From contig CAIRWJ010000170.1 of the NCBI GenBank assembly GCA_903882245.1, positions 1 through 15,576 on the forward strand: a DNA stretch of 15,576 bases, in the 5' to 3' direction. The notes under the pieces are model-generated. The model was not told where the DNA came from and did no database searches. It was given only the letters and a program-made list of their open reading frames with translations. Both the position numbers and the translations under genes were made by a program. The DNA is from an uncultured Microbacteriaceae bacterium. Lineage in GTDB: Bacteria; Actinomycetota; Actinomycetes; Actinomycetales; Microbacteriaceae. Position 1 is the first letter of the stretch, and each line of letters begins with the position of its first letter. Shown here in pieces: positions 6,391-12,943 of the stretch.

Positions 6391-6415
6391 CCACATCAAA
6401 TCGAAAGGCAACATC

Positions 6416-6682
6416 GTGACTGACGAAATCACTGCCGTCTCTGGCGCCGAACGTGGCGAGCGGAAGAAGAGCATTTTCGGCCGTATCGCGCAGTTCATGC
6501 GCGAGGTTGTCACCGAACTGCGCAAGGTCGTCGCCCCGACCCGCAAGGAACTCATCACCTACACCTCGGTGGTTCTCGTTTTCGTCATCATCATGATGGC
6601 TCTCATCTCAAGCATCGACATCGTGATCGGAACCCTGACGGGTTTCGTCTTCGGTAACGGCACCCTCCCGTGGGCCAACTAG
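6416..6682 (+). CDS. secE: Preprotein translocase subunit SecE
   Basis: SecE is the small essential subunit of the SecYEG protein-conducting channel in the plasma membrane. The 88-residue product has a polar, charged N-terminus, an amphipathic helix FGRIAQFMREVVTELRKVVAP around residues 21-41 with the conserved E-L-R-K-V..P motif, and a single membrane span TYTSVVLVFVIIMMALISSID at about 48-68. The GTG at 6416 has GAAAGG 7 nt upstream; a longer open frame runs back to 6179 but would cross the tRNA gene, so it is rejected. nusG follows after 19 nt with its own SD, the classical secE-nusG pair. Confidence 0.95.
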   Translation: MTDEITAVSGAERGERKKSIFGRIAQFMREVVTELRKVVAPTRKELITYTSVVLVFVIIMMALISSIDIVIGTLTGFVFGNGTLPWAN

Positions 6683-6701
6683 GAATAAAGGACTAAACGA
6701 C

Positions 6702-7502
6702 GTGACCGAAAACCAATTTGACGATATTGACCTGTCGGCTGCCGCAGTCGACCCTGAGGCGGACGCAATCGTCGATGATGCTCTTGACATTGATTCGGCT
6801 GCCGAAGCAATCGCAGCGGATGAAGCGACTCACGACGAAGCGGAAGTTACCGCCGAACACGACGGTGCTGCTGAAGCGCCGGCGGAGCCCGAAGAGGACC
6901 CCTACGCAGAATTCAAGAAGGAACTTCGCCGCAAGCCCGGTAACTGGTACGTCGTCCACTCGTATGCGGGTTACGAGAAAAAGGTCAAGACCAACATCGA
7001 GAACCGCGTGCTCGCAATGAACATGCAGGACGACATCTTTGAGGTCGCCGTCCCGCTCGAAGACATCGTCGACATCAAGAACGGTCAGCGCAAGCTCGTC
7101 ACGCGCGTTCGCGTTCCCTCCTACGTCCTCGTTCGAATGAACCTCAACGAAGACTCGTGGTCGACAGTTCGCCACACCCCCGGTGTGACGGGCTTCGTTG
7201 GCAACGCCCACAACCCGATCCCGCTCTCGCACCAGGATGCGTTCGACATGCTCAAGACGGAAGCACCCATCGAAGGTGCACGTTCCGCTGGCGGACTCAA
7301 GACGGCGGGCAAGCGCGACATCACGGTGACGACCGACTTCGAGGTCGGCGAAACCGTCGGCATCAAGGAAGGTGCGTTCGCGGGGCTTCAAGGAACAATC
7401 CACGAGATCCACCTCGATTCCGGCAAGCTCTCGATCTTCATCAATGTCTTCGGTCGTGACACGGCCGTCGAGTTCACCTTCAGCCAGGTGGAAAAGCAGT
7501 AA
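6702..7502 (+). CDS. nusG: Transcription termination/antitermination factor NusG
   Basis: NusG binds RNA polymerase and couples elongation, pausing, Rho termination and translation. The 266 residues split into three parts. Residues 1 to about 78 are an acidic, alanine-rich extension (Asp, Glu and Ala dominate). The NGN domain runs from NWYVVHSYAGYEKK at 81-94 to about 195 and contains YVLVRMNL and TPGVTGFVG. The C-terminal KOW domain spans about 212-266 with FEVGETVGIKEGAFAGLQG. The long acidic tail is absent from E. coli NusG but usual in actinobacteria. The GTG at 6702 has AAAGGA 9 nt upstream. rplK follows after 78 nt containing a hairpin, as in the common secE-nusG-rplK-rplA operon. Confidence 0.96.
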   Translation: MTENQFDDIDLSAAAVDPEADAIVDDALDIDSAAEAIAADEATHDEAEVTAEHDGAAEAPAEPEEDPYAEFKKELRRKPGNWYVVHSYAGYEKKVKTNIENRVLAMNMQDDIFEVAVPLEDIVDIKNGQRKLVTRVRVPSYVLVRMNLNEDSWSTVRHTPGVTGFVGNAHNPIPLSHQDAFDMLKTEAPIEGARSAGGLKTAGKRDITVTTDFEVGETVGIKEGAFAGLQGTIHEIHLDSGKLSIFINVFGRDTAVEFTFSQVEKQ

Positions 7503-7543
7503 TCAGAATTACCACCCGACGCACAAGGCGCCGGCGTGGGAGC

Positions 7544-7561
7544 GCGTGACACCCGTCACGC
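7544..7561 (+). promoter_or_regulatory. Hairpin in the nusG-rplK gap
   Basis: GCGTGAC (7544-7550) and GTCACGC (7555-7561) form a 7-bp stem with an ACCC loop, ending about 10 nt before the rplK SD sequence. In E. coli, ribosomal protein L1 represses the L11-L1 operon by binding mRNA just before rplK, so this hairpin is a candidate for that control. I cannot verify the L1-binding features, and processing is an alternative. Confidence 0.4.
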
Positions 7562-7580
7562 ACGACAGTAAGGAAAGAAA

Positions 7581-8009
7581 ATGGCAGCAAAGAAAAAGGT
7601 CACCGGCCTCATCAAGCTCCAGATCCAGGCCGGCGCGGCGAACCCCGCTCCTCCCATCGGTCCGGCGCTCGGTCAGCACGGTGTCAACATTATGGAGTTC
7701 TGCACCGCGTACAACAACGCGACGCAGGACAAGCGTGGAAACGTTATTCCTGTCGAGATCACGGTGTACGAGGACCGTTCGTTCACGTTTATCCTCAAGA
7801 CCCCGCCCGCAGCCGAGCTCATCAAGAAGGCCGCCGGAGTCGCCAAGGGTTCCTCGACACCGCACACGGTCAAGGTCGCAAAGTTGACCAAAGACCAACT
7901 GCGCTCGATTGCCGAGCAGAAGCAGGTTGACCTCAACGCCAACGACGTCGAGGCAGCCGAGAAGATCATCGCCGGCACCGCCCGTTCCATGGGCATCACG
8001 GTCGAATAA
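7581..8009 (+). CDS. rplK: 50S ribosomal protein L11
   Basis: L11 binds the GTPase-associated region of 23S rRNA at the base of the ribosomal stalk. The 142 residues have the full family pattern: [23 protein letters not shown] at the N-terminus with its proline-rich turn, the [15 protein letters not shown] stretch at about 33-47, the interdomain [20 protein letters not shown], and the RNA-binding C-terminal domain ending [11 protein letters not shown]. The ATG at 7581 has AAGGAAAG upstream. rplA follows after 67 nt, as is normal. Nothing is truncated. Confidence 0.98.
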   Translation: MAAKKKVTGLIKLQIQAGAANPAPPIGPALGQHGVNIMEFCTAYNNATQDKRGNVIPVEITVYEDRSFTFILKTPPAAELIKKAAGVAKGSSTPHTVKVAKLTKDQLRSIAEQKQVDLNANDVEAAEKIIAGTARSMGITVE

Positions 8010-8028
8010 CCACTTTCCACTTGCGGGA

Positions 8029-8042
8029 GAGCCGCCAGGCTC
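8029..8042 (+). promoter_or_regulatory. Short hairpin in the rplK-rplA gap
   Basis: GAGCC (8029-8033) and GGCTC (8038-8042) pair around a GCCA loop, the same loop sequence as in the hairpin before secE. The stem is only 5 bp. It lies about 20 nt before the rplA SD sequence. A chance origin is possible. Confidence 0.25.
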
Positions 8043-8076
8043 ACGACACCGCGATTCTCTGAAGGAGAACAACATC

Positions 8077-8766
8077 ATGGCTAAGAAATCCAAGGCGTAC
8101 AACGCCGCCGTCGCCCTTCTCGAGGAGGGTAAGTTTTATTCGCCGGTTGAAGCGGTTGACATCGCCAAGCAGACCGGTTCCGCAAAGTTCAACTCGACCG
8201 TCGAGGTCGCACTGAAGCTCGCTGTCGACCCTCGCAAGTCCGACCAGATGGTTCGTGGAACCGTCATGCTTCCTCACGGCACGGGCAAGACTGCGCGCGT
8301 CATCGTCTTTGCGACGGGGGCCGCGGCTGAAGCCGCTCTCGCCGCCGGTGCCGATGAGGTGGGTGGAGTCGAACTCATCGACAAGGTTGCGGGCGGATAC
8401 ACGTCGTTTGACGCAGCCGTCTCGACACCCGAACTCATGGGCCAGGTCGGTCGTCTCGGAAAGGTTCTCGGACCCCGAAACCTCATGCCGAACCCCAAGA
8501 CCGGAACCGTCACGCCGGACCCGGCGAAGGCAGTCACCGAGATCAAGGGCGGAAAGATCGAGTTCCGCGTCGACAAGCACTCGAACGTCCACTTCATCGT
8601 GGGCAAGGCATCGTTCTCGGCTGACCAGCTTGGCGACAACTTCCGTGCTGCTCTCGAAGAAGTTCAGCGCGTGAAGCCGTCATCGGCGAAGGGTCGTTAC
8701 ATTCAGAAGGCGACCATTTCGACGACGTTCGGCCCGGGCATCCCGCTCGACGTCAGCGCACTCTAG
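8077..8766 (+). CDS. rplA: 50S ribosomal protein L1
   Basis: L1 forms the mobile L1 stalk of the 50S subunit that helps release E-site tRNA, and in many bacteria it represses its own operon. With the ATG at 8077, preceded by GAAGGAG, the product is 229 residues, the normal length; the open frame upstream of this codon is not supported. Landmarks are [55 protein letters not shown], the [19 protein letters not shown] signature at about 124-142, and the [17 protein letters not shown] stretch. A strong hairpin follows 13 nt after the stop. Confidence 0.98.
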   Translation: MAKKSKAYNAAVALLEEGKFYSPVEAVDIAKQTGSAKFNSTVEVALKLAVDPRKSDQMVRGTVMLPHGTGKTARVIVFATGAAAEAALAAGADEVGGVELIDKVAGGYTSFDAAVSTPELMGQVGRLGKVLGPRNLMPNPKTGTVTPDPAKAVTEIKGGKIEFRVDKHSNVHFIVGKASFSADQLGDNFRAALEEVQRVKPSSAKGRYIQKATISTTFGPGIPLDVSAL

Positions 8767-8778
8767 GTTCGTATCGCT

Positions 8779-8818
8779 CACAAACGCCTCGGCTTCGGCC
8801 GGGGCGTTTGTGCATTTC
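8779..8818 (+). terminator. Hairpin terminator of the secE-rplA operon with UUCG loop
   Basis: Positions 8779-8793 pair with 8798-8812 in a 15-bp stem containing one G-T wobble, closed by the tetraloop TTCG (8794-8797), a very stable form in RNA. The following TGCATTT is a poor T-tract, so it may act by stem strength alone or leak. The rest of the 110-bp gap to the response regulator holds no clear promoter; TTGGAA at 8822-8827 with CAAATT at 8845-8850 is a weak candidate. Confidence 0.75.
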
Positions 8819-8876
8819 ACGTTGGAAATACAGAACTTGTTAGGCAAATTCATAGGAAATTGAGGAAACTGGAGGG

Positions 8877-9605
8877 GTGACCCTAGAAAACATTGCACTC
8901 ATCAAGCCGGACGGCAAACCCGTACGGGCACTCGTTGTCGATGATGAACCCGCCATTTCAGAGCTCGTTTCGATGGCCCTTCGCTACGAAAAATTTGAGG
9001 TTCGCATCGCGGCGAGTGGGCGTGCCGCCGTCGCCGAGGCCAAGGATTTCAACCCCGACATCATCGTGCTCGACATCATGCTTCCCGATTTCGACGGGCT
9101 CGAGGTGATGCGTCGCATTCGTGCCGACAACGCTGACGTCCCCGTCCTGTTCCTTACTGCGAAGGATGCCGTCGTTGATCGTGTCGTCGGTTTGACGGCG
9201 GGTGGGGATGATTACGTCACCAAACCCTTTTCGGTCGAAGAATTAGTCGCTCGTATTCGTGGAATCGTGCGGCGGTCCATCCTGGCGAGCGAAGTACAAG
9301 AAGATCCTGAAATCGTTGTCGGCGACCTCATCCTTAACGAAGAAACCTATGAGGTTTTCCGCGGTGATTCTCGCGTCGAGCTCACCGCAACGGAATTTGA
9401 ACTGCTGCGATACCTCATGCGAAATCCCAAGCGCGTCCTGTCCAAAGCCCAGATCTTGGATCGTGTCTGGTCGTACGACTTTGGTGGGCGCTCGTCTATT
9501 GTTGAGATTTACATCTCGTATCTGCGAAAGAAAATCGACACGCTGGGCCCGGCGATGATTCACACCGTTCGAGGCGTCGGATACGTATTGCGCCCGGTGG
9601 ATTAG
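8877..9605 (+). CDS. OmpR/PhoB-family response regulator
   Basis: This 242-residue regulator has a receiver domain at about 17-130 and a winged-helix DNA-binding domain at about 145-240. The receiver shows the acidic pair in VVDDEP (20-25), phosphoacceptor Asp66 in VLDIMLPDFDG, Thr94 in LFLTAKDA and Lys116 in TKPF. The effector domain has ELTATEFELLRYLMRNP, ILDRVW, IVEIYISYLRKK and the terminal HTVRGVGYVLR. The conserved SMALRYE after the first strand recalls actinobacterial regulators of the TcrX/TrcR kind. The chosen GTG at 8877 is the only start that retains the LIKPDGKPVR lead-in; GGAGG lies almost against it, but GAGGA at 8862-8866 is at a usable distance. It is followed 3 nt later by the histidine kinase. 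Target genes are unknown. Confidence 0.93.
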   Translation: MTLENIALIKPDGKPVRALVVDDEPAISELVSMALRYEKFEVRIAASGRAAVAEAKDFNPDIIVLDIMLPDFDGLEVMRRIRADNADVPVLFLTAKDAVVDRVVGLTAGGDDYVTKPFSVEELVARIRGIVRRSILASEVQEDPEIVVGDLILNEETYEVFRGDSRVELTATEFELLRYLMRNPKRVLSKAQILDRVWSYDFGGRSSIVEIYISYLRKKIDTLGPAMIHTVRGVGYVLRPVD

Positions 9606-9608
9606 CCG

Positions 9609-11027
9609 ATGTTTACCGGTTGGCCATTACGCAAGCGACTCATTTTCTCGAGCGCGGTGTTGACGGCACTCGCTGGTCTCGCCATCGGTGCTGCAACGAT
9701 GATTGGCGTCCATGCGTACATGATTGGCCAACTCGATGAAGAGCTCATATCGGCCGCACAACGAATTCAGGATCCTGACGGCACGCCGCGCGATGTGGGC
9801 GTTCACCTTGACGGGCCGGGAATGGCCGTAGGAACGGTGATTGCGGCAATTGATCCCGCCGGAACGGTGTCTGCGATTTATTTGGATGCGCGGGCCAATC
9901 GCCAGTCGTTCACCGAACAACAACTCTCGAGCATCCCGGTGAGCGGCTGGAACAGCTTTATTCGGGACGTGCGAATAGCGCAGGCAGGCGATTACCGCAT
10001 GGCTGTCGTGGGCAACGTCAGAGGAAGCACCGTTCTGCTGGGGTTTCCGACCGCTGCAATCGATCGTGTCGTCGGACGAATCGGAACATTTTTGGGCTTT
10101 CTCATCGCGGGAATCGTTTCTCTCGTCGTCATCGTCGGTCGGCAGAGCGTCGACATCGCCCTGCGCCCATTGGAAAAGATGCGAGAGACGGCGCGACGCA
10201 TTTCGGGGATGCAACTTGCGGTCGGAGACGCTGATCTCACGGAACGCGTGACCATTGATGACGCAGACACCGAGGTGGGTCAATTGGGCAGTGCGTTCAA
10301 CCACATGCTTGACAACGTTGACGAGGCCCTCACCTCCCGTCGCAATAGCGAAGCCAAGGTGCGACAGTTTGTATCGGACGCTAGTCACGAACTACGCACT
10401 CCACTCACGGCGATTCGCGGTTATTCGGAATTGACCAGGCGACAGGAGATGGAGATGTCCGATGATCTGCGCCACGCGTTGGGTCGAATCGAATCGGAAT
10501 CCGTTCGCATGTCTGCGCTCGTCGAAGACCTGTTGTTGCTCGCGCGACTCGACGAAGGGCGCGAGCTCGAGTTAGCACCGCTTGACGTGTCGAAATTGGT
10601 CAAGGATGCGGTCAAAGATGCTCAGGTGGCCGGGCCCGATCACGCTTGGAAAGTCACGACCGTCCGCGGAGCGACCATCGCCGCCGATCGCGACCGTTTT
10701 TATCAGATTCTCGTCAACCTGCTGGCGAACGCTCAGACCCACACTCCTGCGAAAACGATTGTCACCACGTCCGTTGGGACGACAGATAATTCCGTTGTCA
10801 TCACCATCGCCGACAACGGGCCAGGGATTCCTGACGAGATACGAGCCAACTTGTTCGAACGATTCGCCCGAGCCGATACCTCGCGCGCCCGCGCCACCGG
10901 TTCAACGGGACTTGGGCTCGCAATTGTTGAGGGACTGGTGCGCGCCCACAGGGGAACTATTCTGGTCGAAAGTGCACCGGGCAACACACGATTCGTTGTC
11001 ACTATCCCTCGACTGATTGTCGGCTGA
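9609..11027 (+). CDS. Membrane sensor histidine kinase (HAMP-HisKA-HATPase)
   Basis: This 472-residue kinase is the likely partner of the adjacent regulator. A membrane helix lies at about residues 11-38, an extracytoplasmic sensor loop at about 39-155, and a second helix at about 156-178. A HAMP linker follows (about 179-240), then the H-box SDASHELRTPLTAIRGYSEL with His260, the N-box ILVNLLANAQTHTP with Asn370 and Asn374, the G1 box ADNGPGIP at 401-408, the F box FERFARAD and the G2 box GSTGLGLAIVEGL at 431-443. All catalytic elements are present. The signal is unknown: the loop has no PAS or other recognised domain and contains few Cys or aromatic residues. The ATG at 9609 lacks an SD of its own and probably relies on coupling to the regulator. 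The rplJ promoter begins just after its stop. Confidence 0.94.
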   Translation: MFTGWPLRKRLIFSSAVLTALAGLAIGAATMIGVHAYMIGQLDEELISAAQRIQDPDGTPRDVGVHLDGPGMAVGTVIAAIDPAGTVSAIYLDARANRQSFTEQQLSSIPVSGWNSFIRDVRIAQAGDYRMAVVGNVRGSTVLLGFPTAAIDRVVGRIGTFLGFLIAGIVSLVVIVGRQSVDIALRPLEKMRETARRISGMQLAVGDADLTERVTIDDADTEVGQLGSAFNHMLDNVDEALTSRRNSEAKVRQFVSDASHELRTPLTAIRGYSELTRRQEMEMSDDLRHALGRIESESVRMSALVEDLLLLARLDEGRELELAPLDVSKLVKDAVKDAQVAGPDHAWKVTTVRGATIAADRDRFYQILVNLLANAQTHTPAKTIVTTSVGTTDNSVVITIADNGPGIPDEIRANLFERFARADTSRARATGSTGLGLAIVEGLVRAHRGTILVESAPGNTRFVVTIPRLIVG

Positions 11028-11028
11028 T

Positions 11029-11058
11029 TTGCGTCGTCGGGTTTGCACCGTGTAACCT
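11029..11058 (+). promoter_or_regulatory. Candidate promoter of the rplJ-rplL operon
   Basis: TTGCGT at 11029-11034 and TAACCT at 11053-11058, spaced by 18 bp, would start transcription near 11065, just before the structured leader. The position immediately after the histidine kinase gene supports a separate transcript for the stalk proteins. Confidence 0.5.
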
Positions 11059-11064
11059 GAGAGA

Positions 11065-11194
11065 ACCGAAGACCGCTGGTTGTTTCGAACGCAAGTTGGG
11101 AACCAAAGTCTCACCCCGGTGAGGACCCGCGCAGGCGAATGAAGTTCCCCAGTGAAAGCTGTTCAACTCCGTGCGTTTGCGCCGGAGTTTTTTT
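11065..11194 (+). ncRNA. L10-type ribosomal protein leader of rplJL
   Basis: The stretch before rplJ has the look of an autoregulatory L10 leader. It contains CCGAAGACCGCTGGTTG, a motif typical of actinobacterial leaders of this class, then nested pairing: GGGAAC (11098-11103) with GTTCCC (11144-11149) enclosing CTCACC (11110-11115) and GGTGAG (11118-11123). An intrinsic terminator follows at 11165-11194. In Bacillus subtilis the L10(L12)4 complex binds such a leader and promotes termination. The exact ends and the L10-binding fold are inferred. Confidence 0.72.
11165..11194 (+). terminator. Intrinsic terminator (attenuator) inside the rplJ leader
   Basis: AACTCCG (11165-11171) pairs with CGGAGTT (11183-11189), extended by GCG/CGC around a TTTG loop with T11172 bulged. 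Seven Ts (11188-11194) follow or overlap the stem end. It lies 44 bp before the rplJ ATG, so readthrough must be needed for expression, which suits attenuation. Confidence 0.85.
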
Positions 11195-11238
11195 GTTGCC
11201 AGCGGCCGTCGGTTCCGTATTCAAACACAAGGAGCACC

Positions 11239-11751
11239 ATGGCGAACAAGGAAGCAACAATCGCCGAGATTTCGGAAGCAATCCGAACCTCGAGCGGTGT
11301 ACTGCTCACCGAGTACCGCGGACTCACGGTTGCACAGCTCAAAGAGCTGCGCGGAAATATCCGTGCGAACGCGTCGTACGCCGTGGTGAAGAACACGCTG
11401 GCCAAGCGGGCATTCAACGCGGAAGGCATCAGCTCGTTCGATGCCGAACTCGTCGGACCGACCGCTATTGCCTTCGTTCACGGCGACACTGTCACCGTTG
11501 CGAAGTCCCTGCGTGACTTTGCCAAGGCAAACCAACACCTCATCATCAAGGGAGGCTTCTTCGACGGAGCACCCCTCACTGCTGCCGAGGTAACCAAGCT
11601 CGCCGATCTCGAGACACGAGAGGTCCTGCTTTCCAAGTTTGCAGGCGCTGTCAAGTCCTCGCTCTTCGGCGCTGCCTACATGTTCAACGCACCGCTTGCA
11701 CAGGCCGTTCGCGCGGTCGACGCGTTGCGTCAGAAGCAGGAAAACGCGTAA
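11239..11751 (+). CDS. rplJ: 50S ribosomal protein L10
   Basis: L10 anchors L7/L12 dimers to the ribosome and with L11 forms the stalk base that recruits GTPase factors. With the ATG at 11239, preceded by AAGGAG, the product is 170 residues, a normal length. It shows MANKEATIAEISEAIRTSSG, the LLTEYRGLTVAQLKELR stretch, YAVVKNTLAKRAF, and the C-terminal helix AVRAVDALRQKQENA that binds L7/L12. A longer open frame back to 11152 would run through the terminator hairpin and is rejected. rplL starts 40 nt after its stop. As L10 it is the expected repressor acting through the leader. Confidence 0.98.
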   Translation: MANKEATIAEISEAIRTSSGVLLTEYRGLTVAQLKELRGNIRANASYAVVKNTLAKRAFNAEGISSFDAELVGPTAIAFVHGDTVTVAKSLRDFAKANQHLIIKGGFFDGAPLTAAEVTKLADLETREVLLSKFAGAVKSSLFGAAYMFNAPLAQAVRAVDALRQKQENA

Positions 11752-11791
11752 CTAGCGCGATTTCGACAACCCCACAAACAAGGAGATAATC

Positions 11792-12187
11792 ATGGCTAAG
11801 CTCAGCGCAGATGCCCTCATTGAGGCATTCAAGGAGCTCTCGCTCATCGAACTCTCGGACTTCGTCAAGAAGTTTGAAGAGGTATTCGAGGTAACCGCTG
11901 CTGCACCCGTTGCTGTTGCCGCTGCTGCACCCGCAGCCGGTGGCGCTGCTGGTGGCGGCGAAGCTGCAGAAGAGAAGGACTCGTTCGACGTCGTCCTCGA
12001 AGCTTCTGGCGACAAGAAGATCCAGGTCATCAAGGAGGTCCGTGCACTCACGAACCTCGGCCTCGGAGAAGCAAAGGCACTCGTTGATGGCGCACCTGCG
12101 ACCATCCTCGAAGGCGCCAACAAAGAGACCGCTGACAAGGCAAAGGCTGCTATCGAAGAAGCCGGCGGAACTGTCACGCTCAAGTAG
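11792..12187 (+). CDS. rplL: 50S ribosomal protein L7/L12
   Basis: L7/L12 is the multi-copy flexible stalk protein that contacts EF-Tu and EF-G. The 131 residues show the N-terminal L10-binding dimerisation domain ([27 protein letters not shown]), an Ala/Pro/Gly-rich hinge at about 38-62, and the globular C-terminal domain [20 protein letters not shown] followed by [14 protein letters not shown] and [12 protein letters not shown]. The ATG at 11792 has AAGGAG upstream. The hinge is rich in Ala and Gly and slightly lengthens the protein. A strong terminator follows 16 nt after the stop. Confidence 0.98.
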   Translation: MAKLSADALIEAFKELSLIELSDFVKKFEEVFEVTAAAPVAVAAAAPAAGGAAGGGEAAEEKDSFDVVLEASGDKKIQVIKEVRALTNLGLGEAKALVDGAPATILEGANKETADKAKAAIEEAGGTVTLK

Positions 12188-12203
12188 GTTTCGACTTACC
12201 CTT

Positions 12204-12238
12204 TCGGGGCGTCACCTCCGGGTGGCGTCCCGATTTTT
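12204..12238 (+). terminator. Rho-independent terminator of rplJL
   Basis: Positions 12204-12216 pair with 12221-12233 in a 13-bp stem containing two G-T wobbles around the loop TCCG, followed by TTTTT (12234-12238). The T-tract overlaps the stop codon of the leftward PIN toxin gene at 12237-12239, so the two convergent transcripts meet here. Read leftward, the hairpin has no T-tract after it. Confidence 0.92.
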
Positions 12239-12629
12239 ATGCGCGGGCGTCGACGACCCAGTCCAATCCGAGAGCAATCAGTGTCCTGTCGGCGGTGAAG
12301 AAGGTCGTATTCGGTCGCGATGCGGCTTGAGCGAAAATCATGCGGTCAAACGGGTCGTGGCGCATCAGCGAGGGAAAACGCGCAACGGATCGCGAAGCGA
12401 CGTAGTCAAACGGTTCAATCTCGATCGCCATTGACGCGAAGCGCTCACTGAGGTCTCCAAATTCGGGAGCCCGGCCAAGGATGTGTTTGATTTCAAGTTC
12501 CGCAAACGACAGGCTTGATACCGCGCGTTGATGATGCCGGTTGATGTGCGCCACAAGCGCTGATGACAATCGATGAGGGTCTTTTGCCAGCCAATAAGCG
12601 ACGTGGGTGTCGAAAAAGGCGCGGATCAA
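12237..12629 (-). CDS. PIN-domain toxin of a type II toxin-antitoxin pair (VapC-like)
   Basis: This 130-residue protein is a single PIN domain, a Mg-dependent ribonuclease fold. The acidic active-site set is visible: Asp7 in FFDTHVAYWL, Glu44 in SSLSFAELEIKHI, Asp92 and Asp95 in RHDPFDRMIFAQA, and Asp114 in FFTADRTL. The RHDPFDR...AQA pattern is typical of PIN toxins paired with Phd-type antitoxins. VapC-like toxins cut tRNA or rRNA to stop growth; the target here is unknown. The start is TTG at 12629, whose bases overlap the antitoxin stop (TTGA), so translation is coupled and depends on antitoxin synthesis. No SD of its own is visible. Its stop lies in the rplL terminator T-tract. Confidence 0.92.
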   Translation of the reverse strand: MIRAFFDTHVAYWLAKDPHRLSSALVAHINRHHQRAVSSLSFAELEIKHILGRAPEFGDLSERFASMAIEIEPFDYVASRSVARFPSLMRHDPFDRMIFAQAASRPNTTFFTADRTLIALGLDWVVDARA

Positions 12630-12883
12630 TTGTCAAAGTTCTTGTCACGGAACAGCGAATTGAACTCGACGTTCAATGCGTCCCATTCCTCGTCGGACAC
12701 GTCGGGCAGCAAGTCGTGCGCGAAACCAGGCACAATCGGCGGCGGGAGAAGTTCATCGATTTTCACAAGCTTGATTATCGGCTTTCCCGCGCGCGCGACG
12801 ACGATTTCTTCCCCAGCCTCGACCGCGGCGATGATCTTGGAGAAGTGGGTTTTCGCTTCGTGCACGTTGACTTGACGGGACAT
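12626..12883 (-). CDS. Phd/YefM-family antitoxin
   Basis: This 85-residue antitoxin precedes and overlaps the PIN toxin. It starts MSRQVNVHEAKTHFSKIIAA and continues VEAGEEIVVARAGKPIIKLVKI, the canonical Phd/YefM DNA-binding N-domain seen with PIN toxins. The C-terminal part (about 50-85), rich in Asp, Glu and Phe, should wrap around the toxin. The dimer usually binds operators at its own promoter. The ATG at 12883 has no SD sequence; TACAAT lies 6 nt upstream, indicating a leaderless message. The upstream 60 bp contain three 9-bp direct repeats and an inverted half-site over the -35 region, a natural binding site for this protein. Confidence 0.94.
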   Translation of the reverse strand: MSRQVNVHEAKTHFSKIIAAVEAGEEIVVARAGKPIIKLVKIDELLPPPIVPGFAHDLLPDVSDEEWDALNVEFNSLFRDKNFDN

Positions 12884-12889
12884 AATCAG

Positions 12890-12918
12890 ATTGTACGCTG
12901 ATTAGTCCACTTAGTCCA
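12890..12918 (-). promoter_or_regulatory. Toxin-antitoxin operon promoter (leaderless)
   Basis: On the minus strand TGGACT (12918-12913) and TACAAT (12895-12890) are spaced by exactly 17 bp, each a good sigma70-type match. After TACAAT come CTGATT and the ATG at 12883. The -35 hexamer lies inside one of the 9-bp repeats, so a repressor bound to the repeats would block polymerase. Confidence 0.7.
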
Positions 12919-12937
12919 CTTAGTCCATTTCTGGACT
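12902..12937. repeat. Three 9-bp direct repeats plus an inverted half-site upstream of the antitoxin
   Basis: TTAGTCCAC (12902-12910), TTAGTCCAC (12911-12919) and TTAGTCCAT (12920-12928) follow with no gap. AGTCCA (12922-12927) is also mirrored by TGGACT (12932-12937) across TTTC. Read toward the antitoxin this gives one inverted and three direct TGGACT half-sites. The block fills most of the 60-bp gap between the antitoxin and the dehydrogenase gene. Confidence 0.85.
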
Positions 12938-12943
12938 GTTCGG

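Noticed and set aside
6179-6415. N-terminal extension of secE
   Set aside because: It would translate through the tRNA-Trp gene; the GTG at 6416 has a good SD and gives normal length.
6289-6558. Leftward open frame across the tRNA-Trp gene
   Set aside because: Its C-terminal residues are an antisense translation of the tRNA, a familiar false gene; secE and the tRNA explain the region.
7909-8076. N-terminal extension of rplA
   Set aside because: It runs through the end of rplK in another frame; the ATG at 8077 has a strong SD and gives the standard 229 residues.
7509-8102. Leftward open frame opposite rplK
   Set aside because: It is a compositional shadow of a ribosomal protein gene.
12902-12928. 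Possible CRISPR array
   Set aside because: Units are 9 bp and directly joined with no spacers; no cas genes are present.
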